64,000 bases of DNA from Streptomyces sp. JH14 (GTDB taxonomy: Bacteria; Actinomycetota; Actinomycetes; Streptomycetales; Streptomycetaceae): contig NZ_JAJNEL010000001.1 in NCBI RefSeq assembly GCF_029428675.1, forward strand, positions 372,001 to 436,000, written 5' to 3'. The notes beneath the pieces are model-generated. The model was given only the letters and a program-made list of their open reading frames with translations. It was not told the origin of the DNA and searched no databases. The position numbers were made by a program, and so were the translations under genes. This document shows, piece by piece, positions 1-8,384 of the stretch. Each line of letters begins with the position of its first letter. Position 1 is the first letter of the stretch.

Positions 1-917
1 GGATCCAGCGTTTCGCCGAGTTCGTCGAGGCCCGCGACCTGCCGATCGACTTCGTGAGCCGGCACGCCTATACCTCCGGGCCTGAGCAGCACGTGCCCTT
101 CGGCGCGCATCAGACGCTCAAGCCGGCGTCGGCGCTGCTCGAGCAGTTCGGCGCCCCGCGGCGGCAGCTGGCGGGCACCAGGCTCGCGGACCTGCCGCTC
201 CACATAACCGAGTTCAACTCCTCGTACCGACCGGACAACCCGATCCACGACACCGCGTTTCACGCGGCGTACCTCGCGCCGGTGCTGGCGAACGGCGGCG
301 ACGTCGCGGACTCCTTCTCGTACTGGACGTTCAGCGACGTGTTCGAGGAGGTGGGCATCCCCACCGCGCTGTTCCACGGAGGCTTCGGACTGCTGACGCA
401 CCGCCAGGTCAAGAAGCCCACCTACCACCTGTACGCGTTCATGGCCGAGATGGGCGAGCAGGTGCTTGCCAGGGGCGAGGACCACCTGGTGACACGGCAC
501 GGCGACGGCCGCGTCACCGTACTGGCCTGGGCGCCGGCCGACCCGACCGGCGGCAAGCCCGTCGACGGCCACACCGTCCGGCTGTCCCTGCCCGTTGGTG
601 CCCCGGACGGGCACGGTTCCGCCTTCGCGCGGCGCCGCTCCGTGAGTGAGGACGCCGGTAACTCATGGGCCGCCTGGTGCGAGATGGGACGGCCGCTCGC
701 GCCCAGCGGCCGCCAGCTCGACGCCCTCCGCGAGGCCGCCGAACCCACGTGCTCACACCGGAGCGTGCCCATTGCCGACGGGCGCGCGGACGTAGATCTT
801 GTCCTGGCCCGCAACGAAGTGACGCTGCTGGAGCTCACCCCGGTCGTCGACGAGACACCGGAGTGGTGGAGCGACAACCGGCTGTTCGGCCTCGGCACCG
901 AGGCGCGGACGGGCTGA
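1..917 (+). CDS. GH39 beta-xylosidase, C-terminal part (5' end outside window)
   Basis: The frame is open from base 3, so only the C-terminal ~304 residues are present. The segment ITEFNSSY carries the glutamate expected as catalytic nucleophile of GH39 enzymes, followed by the SYWTFSDVFEE region typical of the family's (beta/alpha)8 barrel end and a beta-sandwich tail. The likely role is release of xylose from xylo-oligosaccharides. The acid/base glutamate would lie upstream of the window. The tail ends ~45 bp before a transposase gene, so the last residues might have been altered by the insertion, but the reading frame itself looks normal. Good confidence in the family; substrate is inferred. 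Confidence 0.85.
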   Translation, partial: IQRFAEFVEARDLPIDFVSRHAYTSGPEQHVPFGAHQTLKPASALLEQFGAPRRQLAGTRLADLPLHITEFNSSYRPDNPIHDTAFHAAYLAPVLANGGDVADSFSYWTFSDVFEEVGIPTALFHGGFGLLTHRQVKKPTYHLYAFMAEMGEQVLARGEDHLVTRHGDGRVTVLAWAPADPTGGKPVDGHTVRLSLPVGAPDGHGSAFARRRSVSEDAGNSWAAWCEMGRPLAPSGRQLDALREAAEPTCSHRSVPIADGRADVDLVLARNEVTLLELTPVVDETPEWWSDNRLFGLGTEARTG

Positions 918-961
918 TTCCGGTAGTAACACGAGTGCCTCTGGCGGATGTTGGGGTTTCT

Positions 962-1795
962 GTGACGAAAACCAAGCCCGCCGAGGGCCCTCAGGAAGCT
1001 GTCTACCAGGTTCGCCTGCCGGTGTCGAAGCGGACCATCGATCTGATCGCGGGACTCATACGTGCCCGCCGCAAGCAGCTGGGCACCCGCTGGAGGAAGG
1101 CCGCCCCCGGCCAGCAGGCTGTCCTCGTTCTCGCTCATCTCCGCCATGACCAGCGGCTCGCCGATCTGGCCGGCGGCAACGACATCGCCGCCTCCACCCT
1201 GCGCCGCTGGGTGCTGGAAGTGGTCGGCCTGCTCTCCGCCCGGGCCCCGCGTCTGGACCGCGCACTGAAGAAGATCGCCTCCAAGGGCGGTGTCGTGGTC
1301 CTGCTGGACGGCACCCTCATCCGCACCCGCCGCCGCACCGGGAAGGAGAACCGCAAGAACTCTTCCGGCAAGCACAAGGCCCATGGCCTGCTGTTCCTCG
1401 CCCTGACCGATGAGAAGGGCAACCTGATCTGGATCTCTTCGGTCAAGCCCGGACGGTCCAGCGAGATCACCACCGCCCGCCACAACAAGCTCACCCGTCA
1501 TCTCCCGGAAGCCGGCCTCGGCGCCCTGGCCGACCTCGGCTTCGGCGGCCTGGACGACGACCCCGACGACAACCCAGTGGTCATCACCGGCCGCAAGGCC
1601 ACCCGCAACCACCAGCTCACCACCGCCGAGAAGGAAGCGAACCGCCTACTCAGCCGCGAACGAGCAGCCTGCGAACACGGCTTCACGAACCTCAAATCCT
1701 GGCAGATCCTCACCAAGGTTCGGATGAACACCCGGCACGCGACCACGCTCTTGCGGGCCCTGCTCGTCCTGGCGAACAGCGAGGTCCAGAGGTGA
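962..1795 (+). CDS. IS5-type DDE transposase
   Basis: A 277-residue protein with an N-terminal helix-turn-helix region (AASTLRRWVLEVV) and an RNase H-like DDE catalytic domain. Candidate catalytic residues are the Asp in VVLLDGTLIRTRR, the Asp in ALADLGFGGL and the Glu in RERAACEHGFTNLKSWQIL, the usual spacing for the DDE_Tnp_4 group. The frame is intact, so the element may still be active. I chose GTG at 962; an in-frame GTG at 935 is an alternative. Clear terminal inverted repeats were not found by eye. The gene sits between the GH39 gene and a run of broken genes, marking this as an insertion hotspot. Confidence 0.85.
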   Translation: MTKTKPAEGPQEAVYQVRLPVSKRTIDLIAGLIRARRKQLGTRWRKAAPGQQAVLVLAHLRHDQRLADLAGGNDIAASTLRRWVLEVVGLLSARAPRLDRALKKIASKGGVVVLLDGTLIRTRRRTGKENRKNSSGKHKAHGLLFLALTDEKGNLIWISSVKPGRSSEITTARHNKLTRHLPEAGLGALADLGFGGLDDDPDDNPVVITGRKATRNHQLTTAEKEANRLLSRERAACEHGFTNLKSWQILTKVRMNTRHATTLLRALLVLANSEVQR

Positions 1796-1887
1796 CCGAC
1801 GATCACCCACAGACGATCTCGCTCCCAACCAGCCCGAGTACGTCATCCCGACCCCACACCAGAGCCGTGACCTGCGAAATCAGGATG

Positions 1888-2128
1888 GAAACTTCTCATT
1901 GACACCTCGCCCGAGGGCTCGGATGCGCTCCTTGAAGGTATGGACGGGCCCAACCGGCTGTTTCTGCTCGATGAGCCGGAGGCCGGCCTGCACCCGGAGG
2001 CCAGCGCCCGCCAGGTGCAGTGGCTGCACGAGCGGGTCGCGCAGGGCTGCCAGTTCATGGCAGCGACGCACAGCATGACTCTCGCGTCACTGTCGTGGGC
2101 CCAGGTCATTCACTTTCGCGCGGACAAT
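1888..2128 (+). pseudogene. Fragment of an AAA ATPase (SMC/OLD-like)
   Basis: An uninterrupted stretch reads GPNRLFLLDEPEAGLHPEAS and then GCQFMAATHSMTLASL, i.e. a Walker B / D-loop and the switch histidine of AAA_21-type ATPases. The N-terminal half with Walker A is missing and the C-terminus runs into unrelated sequence after IHFRADNPP, where an IS end begins. It is a remnant, not a gene. Confidence 0.6.
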
Positions 2129-2250
2129 CCCCCTAAAGCGTGTTGCATAAGGGTGTGGGTAGGCAGGTTGAGCTGCGGTTCGGGGCCTTGCTGGTCATGC
2201 CGCGAGGGCGAGGTTGTGCATGCGGGCGACGGCCTGGACAGCGTAATGGA
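2129..2250 (-). mobile_element. 3' end of a degraded insertion sequence
   Basis: On the minus strand the sequence encodes LHYAVQAVARMHNLALAA and a stop, the usual C-terminus of a Streptomyces IS transposase, followed by about 60 non-coding bases ending near CTTATGCAACACGCT, which looks like an IS terminus. Only the tail survives. It interrupts the ATPase fragment on one side and abuts a MerR fragment on the other. Confidence 0.45.
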
Positions 2251-2413
2251 GACTGTCGAGGCATCCGAAGCAGCGCTGGAGCGGATGGCGCAGGAACGCG
2301 ACCGGCTCCCCCAGCACATCACCGACCTCAATCGCACCCGGGATGCGCTCGACGGCCTCATGGCCAGTGCCCGAGCGCACCGGAAGAGGATGCTGGCCGA
2401 AGCGGCCAAGTGA
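2250..2413 (+). pseudogene. C-terminal fragment of a MerR-family regulator
   Basis: The last ~50 codons read ALERMAQERDRLPQHITDL and TRDALDGLMASAR, the dimerisation coiled coil of MerR-type regulators with the usual spacing of hydrophobic and charged residues. The winged-helix DNA-binding half is absent and the frame continues upstream into IS sequence, so no functional protein is expected. Confidence 0.55.
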
Positions 2414-2524
2414 CGGTGCAACGATCGGCGAACACCGCCAACCGTTTTCGGCGCAGTCCGGCCTCGTCGAGGCTGAGGAGGGGCACCGCCTCGGCGGGGC
2501 CGGCAGGCGGGGTGGGGCCGGGTG

Positions 2525-2779
2525 CACGGTGTAGTTCCATTCGCCGTGGAAGACGTGCCCGGTGATGGGTACCGCGTTCAGTTCGGCCTCGCTGACCTTC
2601 ACACCGGTGGGGCAGGAGCCCGGGTCCGGTTCGGCGCGGACGCGCAGTCCGGTGCGAGTGGTCGTAGCGGCGATGGTCTGCACGACGACCTCGTGGCTGG
2701 TGAGGGGCCGACCGCGCCAGTTCATGGTGATCACGGAGAAGAGCCGGTGCTCGTGTCCCATTTCGATGTGCCCGACCAA
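2525..2779 (-). pseudogene. C-terminal fragment of an ISAzo13-type transposase
   Basis: Minus-strand frame begins near HRLFSVITMNWRGRPLTSHE and continues through a Thr-rich segment and KVSEAELNAVPITGHVFHGE to WNYTVHP. This pattern (RGxPLTSHEV, PTGxKVS, FHGEWNYT) is characteristic of the C-terminus of ISAzo13 family transposases. The N-terminal three quarters are missing, so this is a relic. Confidence 0.65.
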
Positions 2780-3355
2780 TGCCGTTGCTTGACTACTGAA
2801 CTATCGCGGGCTGCAACGTGACGACCTTGGCGGGGATCCGCCGAGTCGGTCGCCGGCCCCGAGGGTTGATCCGACAGGAGAGCTTCGAGGAGTAGTTGGA
2901 ATCCGGGCCTTCAGGTGCCGGTCCCCCTCGCAGGCGCCTGACCTCTTTGTCAAGCTTCCGATGCACCTTCGCCGCCAGGACGACCAGGAACTCTTTGATC
3001 TTCGTGGGTGTGTCCGAGCATTGGCGGACTACGCTGCGCCGCACGTGCCATGTTCACTTGCTTCCGGGGCCCACCGCTGACATCAATCACCCCAGGCCAA
3101 GAGGATCCGAGCAAACGCGGGGGCCCTGACCCGTGGACCAGGGTCCACGCCTGGCTCGCAGTCTGGTCTGCACCGACTGCGACCCTCGCGCGGCGGTCGC
3201 GTGCCGGTGACTTCGGCGGCCGCCGTGGTCCAGGCCCTGACTCGGAATGCCGCTGCCGACGACTTCGAGGCTGTACGTCGCGAACGCCTCTGCGTCCCGC
3301 CGGTTGAACGTCGACGGCATGTCGTGGGCTAGGAAGCCCGTCGACCGCAGATTGA
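2780..3355. other. Non-coding stretch, no gene seen
   Basis: No frame here has convincing codon bias or a recognisable domain. It holds a 16-bp near-perfect palindrome (GTGGACC-AG-GGTCCAC, 3133-3148) and a short hairpin (GGGCT-AGGA-AGCCC) just before the gntR-type gene. It is probably decayed coding or IS sequence. Confidence 0.4.
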
Positions 3356-3369
3356 TTGAGCGATAAGGT

Positions 3370-3379
3370 CATACGTATG
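3370..3379. promoter_or_regulatory. CATACGTATG operator overlapping the regulator's start codon
   Basis: A perfect 10-bp palindrome whose last three bases are the ATG of the FadR-type regulator. The same palindrome recurs at 9812, 12554 and 13669 in front of the catabolic genes, so this copy is read as an autoregulatory operator that could block both promoter clearance and translation initiation. Confidence 0.7.
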
Positions 3380-4159
3380 CCAACCGAGCCGCAGCCCGCA
3401 ACCCGTCTGTTCCCGCCACGCCTGCCCGCCGGTCGCTTGGGTGTTGTAGTCGTTGCCGAGCTCGTCGACCTCATCGTGACGGGCCAGTTGAAGGAAGGCG
3501 AGTTGCTGCCTCCGGAGGGTCCGCTGAGCGAACACTTCGGCGTGAGTCGCACGGTGTTGCGTGAATCGGTGAAGCGGCTCGAGGAGAAGGGCCTGGTGAT
3601 CGTTTCCCAGGGTCGCGGCACCCAGGTGCGTGCGCAGGGCTACTGGAACATGCTCGATCCGGTGGTGCTGTCCGCGTTGATCGACAACGATGAGACGCTC
3701 GGTGTCCTTGACGAGCTGACGATCGTGCGGGCGAGCCTCGAGTCGGCGATGGCGGGCGCGGTTGCCGGTTCTCGCAGCGCGGAGGGGTTGAGGAGGCTGG
3801 AGAACGCGTTGACCACGATGCGTGAAAGCGAGTCCGAGACCGACTCCTTCCGGCAGGCGGACGTGATGTTCCACTACGCGCTCATGGAGATCTCCGGCAA
3901 CCGGCTGGCGGAGAACATCGCCAAGCATCTGTACAAGCGAGCCGTGGAGTCCAGCCGCTACCAGGGCATCGACCCGCCTGATGCGTTCGCACTGACGCTG
4001 AAGGAACACTCGGCGATCGTCGATGCCATCTCAAGGAAGGACGTCGCCGCGGCCCAGAAGGCGATGCATGATCACATCCACGTCTCGTGGGAGCGTCGGC
4101 GGCTTCCCGACCACGCGCCACGGGCGCGCGGCCGGGCGCTGGATCAGGAGAGCGAGTAG
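3377..4159 (+). CDS. GntR/FadR-family transcriptional regulator (probable L-fucose regulon repressor)
   Basis: 260 residues: an N-terminal winged helix (GELLPPEGPLSEHFGVSRTV is the recognition region) and a C-terminal all-helical FCD domain with the metal/ligand-binding acids and histidines (FRQADVMFHYALMEISGN, LKEHSAIVDAI). ATG 3377 is preceded by AAGG at 8 bp, better than the in-frame TTG at 3356. The gene ends 16 bp inside the convergent lactonase gene. Its position beside the operon and the operator at its own start make it the likely repressor of all genes carrying CATACGTATG, with a pathway sugar acid as inducer. The ligand is inferred. Confidence 0.85.
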   Translation: MPTEPQPATRLFPPRLPAGRLGVVVVAELVDLIVTGQLKEGELLPPEGPLSEHFGVSRTVLRESVKRLEEKGLVIVSQGRGTQVRAQGYWNMLDPVVLSALIDNDETLGVLDELTIVRASLESAMAGAVAGSRSAEGLRRLENALTTMRESESETDSFRQADVMFHYALMEISGNRLAENIAKHLYKRAVESSRYQGIDPPDAFALTLKEHSAIVDAISRKDVAAAQKAMHDHIHVSWERRRLPDHAPRARGRALDQESE

Positions 4160-4980
4160 ACGTCGGCAGCGTTGCCGCCGAATACACGCGCGCATTCCGG
4201 GGCGGAAAGCCCGTGGAGCAGGGTTTCCAGAGCGGACTTCCAGGGCGCCGCTCCCCCGCCAAGTTCAGCCAACGGCCAGTCGGAGCCGTAGAGCAGACGC
4301 TCAGGGCCGAAGGATTCCAGGGCGATCGTCACCGGGGCGGCGAGATCGGCTGCCCGCCATGATCCAGGGGCGAGGCCCGACGTGAGTCCCGAGACCTTCG
4401 CGACGACATTCGGTTGCCGCGCGAGCTCCCGCAGCCGGGACGCCCACGTGCTCCTGTCCTGCCCGGGCTCCGGCGGACCGCCCAGGTGATCGAGCACGAA
4501 GCGGAGTCCGCCGTGGCGCACGGCCAGGCGGGTTGCCTGAGGGAGCTGCCACTCGCGCACGACGAGGTCGAAGCAGAGGCCCTCACGCTCGAGTACGGCG
4601 AGGCCCGCGCTGACTTCCTCGCGCGTCATCCACTCCGGGTCCGGGTCGATGTGGGCCAGATGCCGCACCCCGACGACGGGGACAGCAGCATCCATGCGGA
4701 TCCGGTCGAGCTGAGGTCCGACCTCCGCCGTGAGGTCGACCCAGGCGACGAGGCCGGCGATGGCGGACGAGTCCAGCTTGGCGAGCCGGATGCTCTCTTC
4801 GAGGCTGTTGCTCGACTGCACGACCACGGCGCCGTGCAGTCCGGTCGAGGCCAGCATCTCGCTCAGATCGGAGGCGCCGAAGTCGCGGGCGATCGGCGCC
4901 ATGGTCTCCGCGTCGATCCAGTCCTGCGGGTCCACGGCTCGGTCCCACAAGTGCACATGGGCGTCGATGCCGGCGTTCAT
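4144..4980 (-). CDS. Amidohydrolase-family sugar lactonase (probable L-fuconolactonase)
   Basis: 278 residues of the amidohydrolase_2 family. The N-terminal DAHVHLWD carries the HxH metal motif, FVLDHLGGPP and RLLYGSDWPLAEL supply the later His and Asp ligands. Members of this family in sugar-acid clusters (COG3618) hydrolyse 1,4- or 1,5-lactones of fuconate, rhamnonate or galactonate in the cytoplasm. The start MNAGID at 4980 overlaps the stop of the mutarotase gene by ATGA, and it is the last gene of a six-gene operon. Convergent overlap of 16 bp with the regulator gene. The specific lactone is inferred from context. Confidence 0.8.
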   Translation of the reverse strand: MNAGIDAHVHLWDRAVDPQDWIDAETMAPIARDFGASDLSEMLASTGLHGAVVVQSSNSLEESIRLAKLDSSAIAGLVAWVDLTAEVGPQLDRIRMDAAVPVVGVRHLAHIDPDPEWMTREEVSAGLAVLEREGLCFDLVVREWQLPQATRLAVRHGGLRFVLDHLGGPPEPGQDRSTWASRLRELARQPNVVAKVSGLTSGLAPGSWRAADLAAPVTIALESFGPERLLYGSDWPLAELGGGAAPWKSALETLLHGLSAPECARVFGGNAADVYSLS

Positions 4981-5315
4981 TCGAGGTGCCACACTTCCTC
5001 CACAGGCTGCCACAGCGCCCCGGGATCACGTTCCTCGGCGATCCTCACCTGGCACGGGTCGGTGTGCGTCCACCATTCCCGCGAAACCGGGTCGTCGGCG
5101 ATCCGTCTCATGTCTGCCTCGTGGTCCTCGCCGACGTACTCGTAGTAGGCGAACAGGGTGTCGCCGAAGATGAAGATGCTGTAGTTGCGTACGTTGCATT
5201 CGGTGAGCTTTCGCTCGACGCCCGGCCACACGGCACGGTGCAGCGCCAGGTACTCCTCGCGCTTCTCGGGCCGCACGCCCACGACGAAGGCCCTGCGCTC
5301 AGGTCGACGGGTCAC
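4977..5315 (-). CDS. L-rhamnose/L-fucose mutarotase family protein
   Basis: 112 residues, the full length of the RhaM/DUF718 (COG3254) family. Family signatures are visible: the N-terminal VVGVRPEKREEYLALH, WPGVERKLTECNVRNYSIF with its Tyr-Ser-Ile core, and the C-terminal WWTHTDPCQ. These small dimeric ferredoxin-fold enzymes interconvert alpha and beta anomers so that the right anomer reaches the dehydrogenase. The GTG start overlaps the dehydratase stop (GTGA) and its stop overlaps the lactonase start (ATGA), implying translational coupling. Confidence 0.88.
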   Translation of the reverse strand: MTRRPERRAFVVGVRPEKREEYLALHRAVWPGVERKLTECNVRNYSIFIFGDTLFAYYEYVGEDHEADMRRIADDPVSREWWTHTDPCQVRIAEERDPGALWQPVEEVWHLE

Positions 5316-6493
5316 AAGAGTCGGCCTCCGCGGTACGACGGGGCGTCCATCACGTCCGGCTCGGCCACCAGCCGCAAGGCAGCCCGTTCGGGCCGTATGT
5401 GCGGTCCGGTCGCCGCGGGCCGGGGCGTCGCGGCACCGATCGGTGACATCCGGGACTCGTCGACCACGATCCCGATGCCCGGGCGATCACCCAGGACGAT
5501 GCCTCCGTCGTCGAACTGCTGGTCGACGTCGAGACCGACGGGAAAGCAGAGGTCCTGGACTTCGACGGTCAGAAGGTTCGGCACGGCGGCGGCGGCGTGC
5601 GCCACCGGGTTCGCGTTGTACGCGACGGGGCTCACCGGCAGATCGTGGGCGTGCGCGAGCGTCGCGACGCGCAGGAAGTGGGTGATCCCCCACACGTTGC
5701 CGACCTGCACGATGTCGACCGCGTTGGCGTCCAGCAGGGGACGGTACTGCTCCAGTCCGGTCAGGTTCTCGCCGGTCGCGATCGCCGCGCGCACCTTCCC
5801 GCGCAGCGTGGCCATGCCGGCCGCATCCCAGCGGCGCAGCGGTTCCTCCACCCAGGTGAGGTCCATGCGCTCCTCGATGGCCGCGACGTACCGGGCCGCC
5901 TGGGCGTGGTTCCACGACTCGTTGGCGTCGAACATGAGCGCCGGTCGGCGGGAGTTGCGGCTGAGAACATCGCGCATGATCTCCAGCCGGGGCAGGTCGC
6001 GGTCGAGGTCGCGGCCGCCCTTGAGCTTGCCGGCCTTGAACCCGCGGTCCGCGAACCGGCCGTAGAGGTCGGCGAGGTCGTCCTCGTCCAGGCCGTACTC
6101 GAGACCGGAAGCGTACCCGGGGACGAAGCGCTCGCGAGCCCCGAGGGTCCGCCAGAGCGGCTCGTCGGCGGCCTTGGCCTTGATGTCCCAGAGGGCCATG
6201 TCGACGGCGCCGATGGTGCCGAAGGTGGATCCCGAGTGACCTGCCTTGAACACCCAGTCGAGCATCCGGTCGTAGAGCGCCACGACCGCCCGGGGGTCAC
6301 CGCCCTCGATCGCGGGGAAGACGCGGGCGATGTCGGCGTGGGACCCGAGGCCGACTCCCTCGATCCCGGCGTCGGTCTCGATGATGAGGACGGGGACCGG
6401 CGTGGTGTGGCCGGACTGGACACCGTTGACGTCCCCGGTGATTCTGCCCCAGTCGTGAACGGTGCTCAGACTGCGGTACCCGGTGATCTTCAT
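5312..6493 (-). CDS. Enolase-superfamily sugar-acid dehydratase (probable L-fuconate dehydratase)
   Basis: 393 residues of the mandelate racemase/muconate lactonizing group. The KxK motif is at K156/K158 (FKAGKLKGG), metal ligands are suggested in LMFDANES, WVEEPL and IATGENL. It should dehydrate the aldonate to a 2-keto-3-deoxy acid. Where mandelate racemase has the catalytic His of an His-Asp dyad, this protein reads DLPVSPVAYNANP with no His, although an Asp is present in VDIVQVGNVWG. I preferred ATG 6493, which has GGAG about 10 bp upstream, over ATG 6514. It lies 31 bp after the second permease gene, within the same operon. Confidence 0.8.
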   Translation of the reverse strand: MKITGYRSLSTVHDWGRITGDVNGVQSGHTTPVPVLIIETDAGIEGVGLGSHADIARVFPAIEGGDPRAVVALYDRMLDWVFKAGHSGSTFGTIGAVDMALWDIKAKAADEPLWRTLGARERFVPGYASGLEYGLDEDDLADLYGRFADRGFKAGKLKGGRDLDRDLPRLEIMRDVLSRNSRRPALMFDANESWNHAQAARYVAAIEERMDLTWVEEPLRRWDAAGMATLRGKVRAAIATGENLTGLEQYRPLLDANAVDIVQVGNVWGITHFLRVATLAHAHDLPVSPVAYNANPVAHAAAAVPNLLTVEVQDLCFPVGLDVDQQFDDGGIVLGDRPGIGIVVDESRMSPIGAATPRPAATGPHIRPERAALRLVAEPDVMDAPSYRGGRLL

Positions 6494-6524
6494 CGGCGGT
6501 GGTTCTCCTTGCATATGCGAGAGG

Positions 6525-7433
6525 TCATTCCTTGGTTCCTCCTGCTGTCATACCCGCGACCAGGAATCGCTGGGAGAACAGGAAGACGACCAGGACGGGC
6601 AGGATCGACACGATCGTCCCCAGCGCCAAGGTGGGCAGTTGAACGGAGTCGGATCCCGCGGAGCTGGGATTGAAAGCCGGGGTTGACGCCAGGAGCGAGG
6701 TGAGCCCGACCTGGACCGGGTAGCCGTCGCTCGACGGCAGCATCACGAACGGGAGGAAGAAGTTGTTCCAGTTCTGCACGAAGCTGAAGAACGCCACCAG
6801 GGCGACGATCGGGGCGGCCAGCGGAAGGGCGACCCGGGTGAAGACCTGGAACCCGTTGCAGCCGTCGATGCGCGCGGCGGCGAGGATGTCACGAGGGATG
6901 CTGGTCGAGAAGTAGATGTAGGTGAGATAGACGCCGAACGGGAAGAACGACATGGGCAGGATCACCGACAGCGGGCTCCCGATCAGACCGATGCTGTTCA
7001 GCTCGAGGAAGATAGGCAGCACCAGTGCGGTGCCGGGGATCAGCATGACGACGAGCGTCAGCACGAGCAGCGCCTGCCGAAGCCTGAACTCCGTGAGCGC
7101 GAGCGCGTAGCCGGCGGGGATGCTCACGAGCAGAGTGATCACCAAAGCGCCGATCGCGTACAGCGCGGAGTTCCCGATCCAGGTCGTCACCGCACCGTCC
7201 TGGAAGTCGAACAGCTGGTGCCAGTTGGTGACGAGGTCCGACCACGACCCGAGTGAGAACGGGTTGGCGACGACGAGAGTCTTCGAGGACTTCGTGACCG
7301 CGAGGAGCAGCCAGACGATCGGCACGGCGAAGAACAGGACGAAGACGACGAGCAGGACACCGAGGATGGACCGCCCGCTCCACCCGCTGAGGCTCGGCCG
7401 GCGGCGTTCGGCGGAGAGTGCTGCCATGGTCAT
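6525..7433 (-). CDS. CUT1 sugar ABC transporter permease (MalG-like)
   Basis: 302 residues with six predicted membrane segments, the first at about residues 20-45 (ILGVLLVVFVLFFAVPIVWL). The EAA-like loop that contacts the ATPase reads LAAARIDGCNGFQVFTRVALP. It pairs with the upstream permease to form the channel for the sugar delivered by the lipoprotein at 8385-9755. Start and stop codons of the two permease genes overlap (ATGA). No ATPase gene is in the operon, so the shared MsiK-type ATPase found in Streptomyces probably energises it (inference from family knowledge). Confidence 0.9.
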   Translation of the reverse strand: MTMAALSAERRRPSLSGWSGRSILGVLLVVFVLFFAVPIVWLLLAVTKSSKTLVVANPFSLGSWSDLVTNWHQLFDFQDGAVTTWIGNSALYAIGALVITLLVSIPAGYALALTEFRLRQALLVLTLVVMLIPGTALVLPIFLELNSIGLIGSPLSVILPMSFFPFGVYLTYIYFSTSIPRDILAAARIDGCNGFQVFTRVALPLAAPIVALVAFFSFVQNWNNFFLPFVMLPSSDGYPVQVGLTSLLASTPAFNPSSAGSDSVQLPTLALGTIVSILPVLVVFLFSQRFLVAGMTAGGTKE

Positions 7434-8383
7434 TCCTTCTCGAAGAGGCCGCCGCGGGTCACGAACACCCAGGACAGCAGGAGTGCGACGACCAGCAGGA
7501 TCAGCGAGATCGCGGCCGCGCCGTTGAAGTCGTTCTGCTGGAAGGCGTACTGGTAGGCCAGTTGGTTGAGCGAGTAGTCGTTGGGCACCACCGCGTTGCT
7601 GGCCTGGCTGAGCAGTTGTGGCTCGACGAACAGCTGGGTGCCGGCCGCGAGCGACATGACACCCATGTACGCGACCCACTTGCGCAGCATCGGAAGCTGG
7701 ATCCGAAGCGCGATCTGGACGGCGTTCGCACCGTCGATGCGGGCGGCCTCGATCACGTCGGTGCTGATGTTGTTGAGGGCGCCGTACATGATGATGATCC
7801 ACCCGCCGGCCCCGGTCCAAAACGCGATGATCGCGAAGATCGCCGGAAGGTTGCCGGGCTGGATCACCTGCACGAAGCTGTCGAACCCCATCGCCCCGAG
7901 CAGACCGCTGACCGGGCTCGCCGTCGGATCGAGGACGAAGAGCCACAACAGGACGCTCGACGCGCCCGCGAGCGCGCCGGGCAGGTAGTAGACGAAGCGC
8001 AGGGTCGTGCTCACCCACCGCACACTGACGGCGTGGACCACCAACGCCAGGCCTACGACGAAGACGAGCAGCCCGAGGAGCCAGATGAGGAGATAGGTGG
8101 TCACGTGGAACACGGCCGGCCAGAACCGGAAGTCGCCGACGACCTTGGTGAAGTTGTCGAAGCCCGCGAATCCACCGTCGGCGTTCGTGAAGGCCAGCAG
8201 TACCGCGTAGAGCGAAGGGACGATCCCGAAGGCGACGGTGAGCAACGCGTAGGGCGAGACGAAGAGATAGCCGATCGGACTGCGGGCGAGGGCGCGGCCG
8301 GGCGGCCGGCCGCCACCCCGGCCTGACCGCCGACGCCCGGAGGCGTCGACGGTCGGCCGGCCACTCGGAGGAGCGAGGGTCAT
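7430..8383 (-). CDS. CUT1 sugar ABC transporter permease (MalF-like)
   Basis: 317 residues. A basic Gly/Arg-rich N-terminus (residues 1-40) precedes six predicted membrane helices starting at GYLFVSPYALLTVAFGIVP. The EAA loop reads VIEAARIDGANAVQIALRIQ. It is the heterodimer partner of the next permease and follows the binding-protein gene by a single base. Substrate inferred from the operon to be L-fucose or a close deoxysugar. Confidence 0.9.
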   Translation of the reverse strand: MTLAPPSGRPTVDASGRRRSGRGGGRPPGRALARSPIGYLFVSPYALLTVAFGIVPSLYAVLLAFTNADGGFAGFDNFTKVVGDFRFWPAVFHVTTYLLIWLLGLLVFVVGLALVVHAVSVRWVSTTLRFVYYLPGALAGASSVLLWLFVLDPTASPVSGLLGAMGFDSFVQVIQPGNLPAIFAIIAFWTGAGGWIIIMYGALNNISTDVIEAARIDGANAVQIALRIQLPMLRKWVAYMGVMSLAAGTQLFVEPQLLSQASNAVVPNDYSLNQLAYQYAFQQNDFNGAAAISLILLVVALLLSWVFVTRGGLFEKE

Positions 8384-8384
8384 G

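Noticed and set aside
3133..3148. Palindrome GTGGACC-AG-GGTCCAC as a regulator site or attachment site
   Set aside because: Single copy, no gene or promoter next to it, and located in decayed DNA.
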